The notes under the pieces are model-generated. The model was given only the letters and a program-made list of their open reading frames with translations. It searched no databases and was not told where the DNA came from. A stretch of 5,014 bases of DNA from Caulobacteraceae bacterium (GTDB taxonomy: Bacteria; Pseudomonadota; Alphaproteobacteria; Caulobacterales; Caulobacteraceae), in contig SDZP01000271.1 of the NCBI GenBank assembly GCA_004144935.1, positions 1 through 5,014 on the forward strand, read 5' to 3'. Numbering within the stretch: position 1 is the stretch's first letter; the number at the start of each line of letters is the position of its first letter. Below are positions 1 to 5,011 of the stretch, one piece after another. The position numbers and the translations under genes were made by a program.

Positions 1-34
1 TGATTACTCTGTTCCTTGAAAGCGTACGCGGCGC

Positions 35-46
35 ACGACCGGTCGT
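35..46. repeat. 12-base perfect palindrome
   Basis: ACGACCGGTCGT reads the same on both strands. It stands alone in the gene-free left region and could be a regulator binding site for a gene beyond the left edge. In GC-rich DNA a palindrome of this length can also arise by chance. Confidence 0.35.
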
Positions 47-126
47 CCGGCCATGCGGTTAGGGTGCCGACCTCGAGGCGGTGGGCCTACGAAATCGGCG
101 GTGAAAATCTTTGGTGTTGGTTCGCC

Positions 127-155
127 GTGGCTTGCCGAAATCCGTTGCAAGCCGC
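127..155. repeat. Stem-loop, 9-bp stem
   Basis: GGCTTGC at 129-135 pairs perfectly with GCAAGCC at 147-153. A further T-G wobble and a G-C pair (127-128 with 154-155) extend the stem on the plus strand. The loop is 11 bases. No T-tract follows on either strand, so this is not a standard terminator. Function unknown. Confidence 0.4.
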
Positions 156-171
156 TTGGCCGACCCGAATC

Positions 172-205
172 CCGATCCCGCTCCGGTCGTCAGGACCGGG
201 ATCGG
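172..205. repeat. Nested, mutually exclusive stem-loops
   Basis: CCGATCCCG at 172-180 pairs perfectly with CGGGATCGG at 197-205 (9 bp). Inside it CCGGTC at 183-188 pairs with GACCGG at 194-199. The two stems share bases 197-199 and so cannot form fully together. This may be a degenerate REP-like palindrome; the GGGATC portion resembles the repeat arms at 1708-1836 but is not the same sequence. Confidence 0.4.
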
Positions 206-396
206 ACGCGTGGGTAAGCTCTCCCGAAGACCTCGGGCAGTGTAATAAATTGGTACGATCGCGGAATTATTGCGCAGTTCGCCCGCAGGGTGAATGCTGC
301 GCCCCATTTCAGGGCGTTCGGGAGCTCAGCGGGGCTGCAAGCCCTTGTCAGGCCGCGATTTTTCTGCCGCCCGACTTGGTTAAGAGTAGGTCGATT

Positions 397-428
397 CCTG
401 CGCGCCCCGCCGGAACGGAGCGCGCAGG
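397..428 (-). terminator. Terminator-like hairpin after the thiolase gene
   Basis: Read on the minus strand, CCTGCGCGCTCCG (428 to 416) pairs with CGGGGCGCGCAGG (409 to 397) around the 6-base loop TTCCGG. This gives a 13-bp, very GC-rich stem with one U-G wobble. It starts 12 bases past the thiolase stop codon, where a transcription end is expected. No run of T follows the stem, so it is not a textbook intrinsic terminator. It may instead protect the mRNA 3' end or work with Rho. Confidence 0.6.
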
Positions 429-440
429 GTCGATGGACGC

Positions 441-1613
441 CTAGTAGATTTCGAACAGGCCGGCGCCGCCCTGGCCGCCGCCGATGCACATGGTCACCAC
501 GCCCCACTTGGCGCCGCGCCGCTTGCCTTCCTGCAGCAGGTGGCCGGTGCAGCGGGCGCCGGTCATGCCGAAGGGGTGGCCGATGGCGATCGAGCCGCCG
601 TTGACGTTGTACTTCTCCGGGTCGATGCCCAGCTTGTCGCGGCTGTAGAGGCACTGGCTGGCGAAGGCCTCGTTCAGCTCCCACAGGTCGATGTCGTCGA
701 CCTTCAGCCCCTGGCGGGCCAGCAGGCGCGGCACCGCGTAGATCGGCCCGATGCCCATCTCGTCCGGCTCGCAGCCGGCGGCGGCCCAGCTGACGAAGCG
801 GCCCATCGGCTCCAGGCCGCGGCGCTCGGCCTCCTTGGCCTCCATCAGCACCACGGCGGCGGCGCCGTCGGAAAGCTGGCTGGCGTTGCCGGCGGTGATG
901 AACTTGCCGGGGCCCTTGACCGGCTGCAGGGAGGCCAGGCCTTCCAGCGTGGTGTCCGGCCGGTTGCACTCGTCGCGGTCGACCACATAGTCGACGATGG
1001 ACTCTTCCTTGGTGGCCTTGTCGACGACCTTCATCTTCGTCGCCATCGGCACGATCTCGTCCTTGAACTTGCCGGCCTGTTGCGCCGCCGCCATCCGCCG
1101 CTGGCTCTCCAGGCTGTACTCGTCCTGGTATTCGCGGCTGACGCCGTAGCGCTCGGCGACGATGTCGGCGGTGTCGATCATCGCCATGTAGATGGCCGGC
1201 GCGATGTTCAGCAGTTCCGGATCATTGGCCGCCGCGCCGCCGGATCCGCCGCCCGGAATGGAGATGCTCTCCACCCCGCCGGCCACGACGATCTCGCCGC
1301 CGTCGCCGCGGATATGGTTGGCGGCCATGGCGATGGCCTGCAGGCCCGAGGAGCAGAACCGGTTGATGGTCACCCCCGCCGTCGTTACCGGCAGCCCGGC
1401 CAGCAGCGACGCCAGCCGGCCGATGTTGGCCGCGCCATGGGCGTTGTTGCCGAGGTAGACGTCCTCGATATCGGCCGGCGCGACGCCGGACTTGGCCACC
1501 GCATGCTTGATGGCGTGGGCTGCCAGGGTCATCGGCGGGGTGATGTTGAAGCCGCCCCGACCGGCCTTGGCCAGGCCGGTGCGAGCATAGGAGACGATGA
1601 CGGCTTCACGCAT
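441..1613 (-). CDS. Acetyl-CoA C-acyltransferase (thiolase)
   Basis: A cytoplasmic thiolase that joins two acyl-CoAs to a 3-ketoacyl-CoA or cleaves 3-ketoacyl-CoA with free CoA. All catalytic elements of the 390-residue protein are visible: the nucleophile Cys87 in NRFCSSGLQA, the GNASQLSDGAAA segment at 242-253, the NEAFA motif at 314-318, His346 in GGSIAIGHPFG, and the acid/base Cys376 in MCIGGGQGG. The length matches the roughly 390 residues usual for the family. The ATG start at 1613 is supported by a GGAGGG Shine-Dalgarno (1621-1626) 7 bases upstream and by the family-typical MREAVIVSYARTG opening. No hydroxyacyl-CoA dehydrogenase or acyl-CoA dehydrogenase gene is in view, so beta-oxidation and biosynthetic roles cannot be separated, and I assign no fadA or phaA symbol. 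It probably has its own promoter in the 94 bases between the repeat element and the start, although none is clear. Confidence 0.95.
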   Translation of the reverse strand: MREAVIVSYARTGLAKAGRGGFNITPPMTLAAHAIKHAVAKSGVAPADIEDVYLGNNAHGAANIGRLASLLAGLPVTTAGVTINRFCSSGLQAIAMAANHIRGDGGEIVVAGGVESISIPGGGSGGAAANDPELLNIAPAIYMAMIDTADIVAERYGVSREYQDEYSLESQRRMAAAQQAGKFKDEIVPMATKMKVVDKATKEESIVDYVVDRDECNRPDTTLEGLASLQPVKGPGKFITAGNASQLSDGAAAVVLMEAKEAERRGLEPMGRFVSWAAAGCEPDEMGIGPIYAVPRLLARQGLKVDDIDLWELNEAFASQCLYSRDKLGIDPEKYNVNGGSIAIGHPFGMTGARCTGHLLQEGKRRGAKWGVVTMCIGGGQGGAGLFEIY

Positions 1614-1707
1614 GGAAATTCCCTCCGACGGGTTTTGCTGAGTTGTTACCGGGCAGGATCAACCAAGGCGGCGCAGAATTCCAGAGGGTTCTTGCGCTCA
1701 TCTCGAA

Positions 1708-1836
1708 GTCCGCTCATCCCGGCGAAGGCCGGGATCCAGCGGGACCCACCGGCCTGTCCGGCCTTGCCAGAACAGTGGGCCAACTTCTTAAGACCGTGCG
1801 TGAGCTGGATCCCGGCCTTCGCCGGGATGAGCGGAC
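1708..1836. repeat. Perfect 33-base inverted-repeat element (REP/MITE-like)
   Basis: The left arm at 1708-1740 is the exact reverse complement of the right arm at 1804-1836, with a 63-base centre. Each arm contains its own hairpin, ATCCCGGC-GAAG-GCCGGGAT (left 1716-1735; right copy, with loop CTTC, 1809-1828), an 8-bp stem with a 4-base loop. Repeats with this core are common between genes in alphaproteobacterial genomes (family knowledge recalled, not searched here). The octamer CGCTCATC that opens the left arm's core at 1711 also occurs at 1695-1702, which may be a remnant of another copy. The right arm begins 4 bases beyond the amidohydrolase stop codon, so in that transcript it could act as a terminator or 3'-end stabiliser. 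The element encodes no transposase. Confidence 0.85.
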
Positions 1837-1840
1837 AGGC

Positions 1841-3580
1841 CTACTCAGCCGCCATCCGCACATCCAGCCCCTGCGGCCCGCGGATCAGCTTGCCCGGCAT
1901 CGCCCCGGTCGCCTCGCCCTCTTCGTAGGTCACCACGCCGCTGACGATGGTCGCCACATAGCCCTGCGCCTTCTGGATCATCCGCCGTCCGTCGGCCGGC
2001 AGGTCGAAGACCATCTCCGGGGCCTGGATGGCCAGCCGCTCGAAATCGATGACGTTGACGTCGGCCTTCATGCCGACGGCCAGCACGCCCCGGTCGTTCA
2101 GCCCGTACAGCCGCGCCGTGTCGCGCGTCTGCATCGACACCACCTTCTCCAGCGGCAGGGTCGGCCCCCGCTTCCGGTCGCGCACCCAGTGGGTCAGCAT
2201 GTAGGTCGGGAAGCTGGCGTCACAGATCACCCCGCAGTGGGCCCCGCCGTCCGACAGGCTGAGGATGGTGTTGGGATCCTGCATCATCGCTTCGATATGG
2301 TCGAAGTTGAACAGGCCGTAGTTCAGCAGCGGCAGGTAGATGTAGCCCTTGCCGTCCAGCTCCATCAGCATGTCATAAACGATGGCGTCCGGCGCCTGGC
2401 CGGTGCGCTCGGCGATGGCGGCGATGCTGTCCTCAGCGCGCGGTTCGTAGTCGAGGCTGCCGTCCGGCTGCACCAGCCGGAACATGCGGTCGAATCCCTG
2501 GGTCATGATGGCGCCCAGCGGGCCCATCTTCTTGGACGGGTCGGCCAGGATCTGCGCCCGCACCGCCGGGTCCTTCAGCTTTTCCAGCCGCTCTTCGAAC
2601 GGCAGGGCGGCGATGTCGCGATAGGTCTGGCGACCGACGAAGGGGTGGATGGTGCTGCGCCAGCCGAGCACCAGCCCGGTCGGCCGGCAGGCGATCTGGG
2701 CGGTGATCGCCGCCCCCTGGGCCCGCGCCTCGCGGGTCAGGTCGAGCAGCTTGATCCAGTTGTCCGGCTTCATCGGCGACTGCAGCAGGCTGTAGGTCAC
2801 CGTCACCCCGGTGTCGGCCGCCATGGCCTTCATCCATTCGAACTCGTGCTCGGCGGGCGCCATGTCCGAGCTCATCTCGAAGACCCCCGGCCCCTCGGCC
2901 GCCATGGCCTTGCCGATGGCCAGCAGTTCGTCGTCGCCGGCATAGGTGCCCGGCATGACCTCGCCGTTCTTGGCGGTATGGACGATGGTCCGCGAGGTCG
3001 AGAAGCCCAGGGCCCCGGCCCGCACGCCCTCGGCCACGATCTCCGCCATGGCCGCGATGTCCTGCGCCGTCGCCGGCTCGTTGTGCGCTCCGCGATCGCC
3101 CATGACATAGGCCCGCACGGCGCTGTGCGGCACATGGGTGGCGATATCCAGCACCCGCGCCTGGCCGTCCAGGCTGTCCATGTACTGCGGGAAGGTCTCC
3201 CAGTCCCACTTGATGCCCTCAGCCAGGGCGGCGCCGGGAATGTCCTCGACGCCCTCCATCAGTTCGATCAGCCAGTCGTGCTTGTCCGGCCTGACCGGCG
3301 CGAAACCGACGCCGCAGTTGCCCATCACCACCGTGGTCACGCCATGCCAGCTGGACGGCGACATATAGGGGTCCCAGGTCGCCTGGCCGTCATAGTGGGT
3401 GTGGATGTCGACCCAGCCGGGGGTGACGATCTTGCCGGCCGCGTCGATCTCGCGCTTGCCGCTTCCGCTGACCTTGCCGACCCCAACGATCAGGCCGCCG
3501 TCGATGGCGATGTCGCCGACGAACGCCGCCGCGCCGGTGCCATCGACCAGTCGCCCGTTGCGGATCACCAGGTCATGCAT
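1841..3580 (-). CDS. Amidohydrolase of the D-aminoacylase (N-acyl-D-amino-acid deacylase) superfamily
   Basis: A probably cytoplasmic, metal-dependent TIM-barrel hydrolase of 579 residues with no signal peptide or membrane segment. The N-terminal beta-sandwich opens with DLVIRNGRLVDGTG (3-16) and leads to the metal motif HTHYDGQ (His60, His62, Asp64). Next come GNCGVG with Cys89 (the metal-bridging Cys in D-aminoacylases), the GFSTSRT segment (192-198), and SLSDGGAH with Asp444, the likely catalytic aspartate. The C-terminal ADVNVIDFERL segment (506-516) closes the sandwich domain. By eye, the two barrel histidines of classical D-aminoacylases are replaced: FEMSSD (234-239) and TYSLLQ (262-267) stand where THxR and SHxK would be. 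Deacylation of N-acyl-D-amino acids is therefore a class label, not a proven reaction. The ATG at 3580 has a GGGGAG Shine-Dalgarno (3588-3593) 7 bases upstream. The gene lies 68 bases after clpP and could be read through from that operon. Confidence 0.88.
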   Translation of the reverse strand: MHDLVIRNGRLVDGTGAAAFVGDIAIDGGLIVGVGKVSGSGKREIDAAGKIVTPGWVDIHTHYDGQATWDPYMSPSSWHGVTTVVMGNCGVGFAPVRPDKHDWLIELMEGVEDIPGAALAEGIKWDWETFPQYMDSLDGQARVLDIATHVPHSAVRAYVMGDRGAHNEPATAQDIAAMAEIVAEGVRAGALGFSTSRTIVHTAKNGEVMPGTYAGDDELLAIGKAMAAEGPGVFEMSSDMAPAEHEFEWMKAMAADTGVTVTYSLLQSPMKPDNWIKLLDLTREARAQGAAITAQIACRPTGLVLGWRSTIHPFVGRQTYRDIAALPFEERLEKLKDPAVRAQILADPSKKMGPLGAIMTQGFDRMFRLVQPDGSLDYEPRAEDSIAAIAERTGQAPDAIVYDMLMELDGKGYIYLPLLNYGLFNFDHIEAMMQDPNTILSLSDGGAHCGVICDASFPTYMLTHWVRDRKRGPTLPLEKVVSMQTRDTARLYGLNDRGVLAVGMKADVNVIDFERLAIQAPEMVFDLPADGRRMIQKAQGYVATIVSGVVTYEEGEATGAMPGKLIRGPQGLDVRMAAE

Positions 3581-3611
3581 GTCGTCTCTCCCCTTTTGTC
3601 GGGGCGATCAT
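3573..3611 (-). CDS. Possible 12-codon leader ORF overlapping the amidohydrolase start
   Basis: The ATG at 3611 lies 3 bases after a GGGAGG motif (3615-3620) and encodes MIAPTKGERRHA, ending with TGA at 3573-3575. The stop lies just inside the amidohydrolase gene, whose ATG is at 3578-3580, in another frame. This arrangement would allow translational coupling. The Shine-Dalgarno spacing is shorter than ideal and the peptide matches nothing I recognise. It may be fortuitous. Confidence 0.25.
   Translation of the reverse strand: MIAPTKGERRHA
3588..3604 (-). promoter_or_regulatory. Amidohydrolase Shine-Dalgarno within a short hairpin
   Basis: On the minus strand CCCC (3604-3601) can pair with GGGG (3593-3590) around the loop GACAAAA. 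The GGGG is the first part of the GGGGAG ribosome-binding site of the amidohydrolase. Such a hairpin could dampen initiation, and ribosomes on the upstream mini-ORF would open it. The stem has only 4 base pairs, so this is weak support. Confidence 0.3.
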
Positions 3612-3642
3612 GCGCCTCCCTGACGTGCACGGAAAGTATGAC

Positions 3643-3657
3643 GCGGCGTCACGCCGC
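3643..3657 (-). terminator. Small GC hairpin with the clpP stop codon in its loop
   Basis: On the minus strand GCGGCG (3657-3652) and CGCCGC (3648-3643) form a 6-bp stem whose three-base loop TGA is the clpP stop codon. No T-tract follows directly (the next bases are GTCATACTTTCC). A role as terminator or attenuator between clpP and the amidohydrolase is possible but unproven. The Ala codons at the end of clpP (GCG GCG) supply half of the stem by necessity. Confidence 0.3.
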
Positions 3658-4263
3658 CGCCTCGGCCTCCTCCCGCGTCGAATACACGTGGTCCACCAGT
3701 CCCCAGGCCTTCGCCTCCTGCGCATCCAGGAAGTTGTCGCGGTCCAGGGCCAGGGCCACCTCCTCCATCGTCCGGCCGCAGTGCCTGGCGTAGAGCTCGT
3801 AGATCCGCTGCCGCATCTTGATGATGTCCTCGGCGTGCCGCGCCACGTCCGACGCCTGCCCCGAAAACCCGCCCGACGGCTGGTGCAGCACGATGCGGGC
3901 GTTGGGCATGCAGACCCGCGATCCCGGCTCGCCGGCCATCAGCAGCAGCGAGCCCATCGAGGCGGCGAAGCCCATGCACAGGGTCGAGACCGGGCTCTTG
4001 ATGTACTGCATCGTGTCGTAGATCGCGAGGCCGGCGGTCACCACCCCGCCCGGCGAGTTGATGTAGAGGCCGATCTCCTTCTTCGGGTTCTCGGCCTCGA
4101 GAAACAGCAGCTGGGCGCAGATCAGGCTGGCCATGCCGTCCTCGACCGGCCCGTTGACGAAGATGATCCGCTCGCGCAGCAGCAGCGAGAAGATGTCGAA
4201 GCTGCGCTCGCCGCGGCTGGTGGACTCGACCACCATCGGCACGAGGTTCATCAGGCCGCCCAT
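3649..4263 (-). CDS. clpP: ATP-dependent Clp protease proteolytic subunit (ClpP), probable paralogue
   Basis: A serine peptidase that forms tetradecameric chambers and degrades proteins fed in by ClpX or ClpA-type ATPases in the cytoplasm. The 204-residue protein matches ClpP throughout: LVPMVVESTSRGERSFDIFS near the N-terminus, the conserved QLLFLEAENPKKEI (51-64), LYINSPGGVVTAG (66-78), and the triad Ser102 (AASMG), His127 (HQPSGG) and Asp176 (DRDNF). The Ser-His and His-Asp spacings of 25 and 49 residues equal those of E. coli ClpP. Phe99 stands where GQAASMG proteins have Gln. The ATG at 4263 has a GGAGG Shine-Dalgarno 5 bases upstream, inside the SRPBCC gene. The two genes overlap by 13 bases, so translation is likely coupled. 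The usual tig/clpX neighbours are absent, which suggests a second ClpP in this genome; this is inference, since the rest of the genome is not visible. Confidence 0.93.
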   Translation of the reverse strand: MGGLMNLVPMVVESTSRGERSFDIFSLLLRERIIFVNGPVEDGMASLICAQLLFLEAENPKKEIGLYINSPGGVVTAGLAIYDTMQYIKSPVSTLCMGFAASMGSLLLMAGEPGSRVCMPNARIVLHQPSGGFSGQASDVARHAEDIIKMRQRIYELYARHCGRTMEEVALALDRDNFLDAQEAKAWGLVDHVYSTREEAEAAA

Positions 4264-4649
4264 GACATCCTCCAGCCGCCGGTTCCGACGGGATCCAGGG
4301 TCAGCGGCGCCGGCAGGCCGCCCCGGGTGACGAAGCCGTCATGGGTCAGCCGCAGCCGCACGCCGCCGCTCTCACCGGGCTCCAGGGCGAATGTCACGAC
4401 ACTGTCGGTCCCGCCCTCCCGCCAGGCGAGACGCAGGCGCCGGCCCGGCTCGATGGACAGCACCTCGCAGTCGGCGACGGCGTTGTCGTTGGCGACCCCC
4501 GGCGCCCCGCCAACCGAAAACCGCGCCCCGGGCTCGGCCCGAAAGTCGTTCGGCCCCAGCCAGCGCGCCAGAAGGGCCGGCGTGGTCATCGCTCGCCAGA
4601 CCTTGTCGGCGCTCTCCTCCAGTTCGAAGACGAGATCGATCTCCCTCAT
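4251..4649 (-). CDS. SRPBCC / AHSA1-family (START-like) protein, short C-terminus
   Basis: A small helix-grip-fold protein of 132 residues from the family named after the activator of Hsp90 ATPase C-terminal domain. Bacterial members are often encoded next to ArsR regulators and are thought to bind hydrophobic ligands; few have a known function. Visible family features are the FELEESADKVWRAMTTPALLARWLGP opening (8-33), CEVLSIEPGRRLRLAWR (61-77), SVVTFALEPGESGGVRLRLTHDGF (83-106) and the late GGWRMSW (124-130). Relatives usually continue past the GW motif with a helix. Here the frame ends two residues after MSW with two consecutive TGA codons, so the last helix seems short or missing. The ATG at 4649 overlaps the ArsR stop as ATGA, and GGGGAG (4658-4663) lies 8 bases upstream. 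No transmembrane segment or signal peptide is seen. Confidence 0.85.
   Translation of the reverse strand: MREIDLVFELEESADKVWRAMTTPALLARWLGPNDFRAEPGARFSVGGAPGVANDNAVADCEVLSIEPGRRLRLAWREGGTDSVVTFALEPGESGGVRLRLTHDGFVTRGGLPAPLTLDPVGTGGWRMSWAA
4269..4273 (-). promoter_or_regulatory. clpP ribosome-binding site inside the SRPBCC gene
   Basis: GGAGG on the minus strand lies 5 bases before the clpP ATG and within the codons for Trp126-Arg127 of the SRPBCC protein. It fixes the clpP start at 4263 and shows that clpP is translated from the same transcript as the upstream gene. Confidence 0.75.
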
Positions 4650-4975
4650 TCGTCCATCTCCCCATCTTCCATGTTTCTGAGCACGTCCTTGAGAGCCTCG
4701 ATGCGCTCGGGCCAGAAGGTGCGGTAGCGCGCCACCCAGGCCTCCAGCCCCTCCAGCGCCCCCGGCGCCGCCCGGTACCAGGCCTGCCGGCCTTCCCGCC
4801 GCTCGGCCACCATGCCCGCGCCCTTCAGCACCGCCAGATGCTGCGAGATGGCGGGCTGGGAGACGGCGAACCCCCGCGTCAGGTCCGACACCGTCATCTC
4901 CGCCGTGCTCAGCCGCTCGAACACCGCCCGTCGGGTCGGGTCGGCCAGGGCGCGAAAGACGTCGGGCTCGGTCAT
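4646..4975 (-). CDS. ArsR/SmtB-family transcriptional repressor (SRPBCC-linked type)
   Basis: A winged-helix DNA-binding protein of 109 residues, expected to act as a dimer. It opens with the hallmark DVFRALADPTRRAVFERL (5-22). The helix-turn-helix follows with recognition helix SQPAISQHLAVLKGAG (39-54), then the wing MVAERREGRQAWYR (55-68) and a C-terminal dimerisation helix with the motif WVARYRTFWPERIEALKDVL (80-99). The protein contains no Cys at all and lacks the ELCVCDL-type metal site, so metal sensing of the ArsR/SmtB kind is unlikely. This fits the subgroup paired with SRPBCC proteins. I chose the ATG at 4975 over the in-frame TTG at 5011 because family members start just before DVFRALAD and the longer form would be coded across the operator. 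The start has no visible Shine-Dalgarno, so the mRNA may be leaderless or have a very short leader. It is the first gene of the operon and probably represses itself, the SRPBCC gene and clpP. Confidence 0.9.
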   Translation of the reverse strand: MTEPDVFRALADPTRRAVFERLSTAEMTVSDLTRGFAVSQPAISQHLAVLKGAGMVAERREGRQAWYRAAPGALEGLEAWVARYRTFWPERIEALKDVLRNMEDGEMDE

Positions 4976-4982
4976 GACAATC

Positions 4983-5011
4983 AATAAGTATTCACTTATA
5001 CGATTCGTCAA
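4983..5011 (-). promoter_or_regulatory. Candidate promoter of the arsR-SRPBCC-clpP operon
   Basis: Two readings are possible on the minus strand. TTGACG (5011-5006) is a good -35, but 17 bases downstream only CTTATT (4988-4983, 3 of 6 matches to TATAAT) is found. Alternatively TATAAG (5000-4995) is a 5-of-6 -10, whose -35 would lie beyond the right edge of the window. The second reading would start transcription near 4988, giving a leader of about 13 bases. Either way the operator at 4984-4999 overlaps the -10 region. A GANTC site (GAATC on the minus strand, 5006-5002) touches TTGACG; in Caulobacter relatives such sites are methylated by CcrM. Confidence 0.5.
4984..4999. promoter_or_regulatory. 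Probable ArsR operator (inverted repeat)
   Basis: ATAAGT at 4984-4989 and ACTTAT at 4994-4999 form a perfect 6-bp inverted repeat with a 4-base spacer, 8 bases upstream of the ArsR start codon. Its AT-rich sequence stands out in GC-rich surroundings. Size, symmetry and position fit autoregulation by an ArsR dimer occluding the promoter. Binding is inferred, not shown. Confidence 0.7.

Larger units (their letters stand above)
1..440. other. Gene-free intergenic region with several inverted repeats
   Basis: I see no supportable protein gene here. The open frames present have TTG or unsupported ATG starts, no ribosome-binding site, and composition unlike a real alphaproteobacterial protein (scattered Cys and Trp, no recognisable motif). 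Several short stem-loops are visible: a 12-base palindrome at 35-46, stems at 127-155 and 172-205, CCCGA/TCGGG at 223-237, CGCCC/GGGCG at 300-316, GGGCT/AGCCC at 332-344, and the strong hairpin at 397-428. The stretch at about 241-280 is more AT-rich than its surroundings and could hold a promoter, but no clear -35/-10 pair is seen. Whatever gene lies beyond position 1 cannot be identified. Confidence 0.6.

Noticed and set aside
329..410. tRNA-like signals: GCGGGGC (329-335) pairs with GCCCCGC (404-410), and a T-arm-like GTAGG-TCGATT-CCTGC lies at 386-401
   Set aside because: The T-loop has 6 rather than 7 bases, extra bases separate it from the acceptor stem, no D or anticodon arm can be drawn, and the 3' part belongs to the stronger 397-428 hairpin.
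16..444. Possible 142-codon plus-strand gene and an 82-codon minus-strand gene (59-307)
   Set aside because: The plus-strand frame has a TTG start; neither has a Shine-Dalgarno or a recognisable motif. The plus-strand frame also ends by running through the thiolase terminator hairpin into the thiolase gene.
1652..1664. GGTTGATCCTGCC on the minus strand, identical to part of the conserved 5' end of archaeal/eukaryotic small-subunit rRNA
   Set aside because: The match does not continue beyond 13 bases and the surrounding sequence is a short intergenic leader, so it is coincidence.
441..3580. Thiolase and amidohydrolase as one dedicated catabolic operon
   Set aside because: A 227-base gap with a strong repeat element separates them, the thiolase has its own good ribosome-binding site, and no other pathway gene is in the window. 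Adjacency alone is too weak.
540..3793. Two long plus-strand open frames (540-1928, 462 codons; 1643-3793, 716 codons)
   Set aside because: They lie antisense to the thiolase and amidohydrolase genes, are full of Arg, His, Gly and Ala, and show no domain. Such frames arise in GC-rich genomes as shadows of real codons. The longer one also runs through the hairpin repeat, giving the HPGEGRDP and DPGLRRDE strings often seen in spurious annotations.
3610..4987. Plus-strand open frames over clpP, SRPBCC and ArsR genes
   Set aside because: They are antisense to three well-recognised protein families, with low-complexity Arg/His/Ala-rich translations and no family resemblance.
4976..5011. In-frame TTG at 5011 as an alternative ArsR start adding 12 residues
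   Set aside because: It would place coding sequence over the operator and promoter, has no ribosome-binding site in view, and would extend the protein beyond the family's typical N-terminus.
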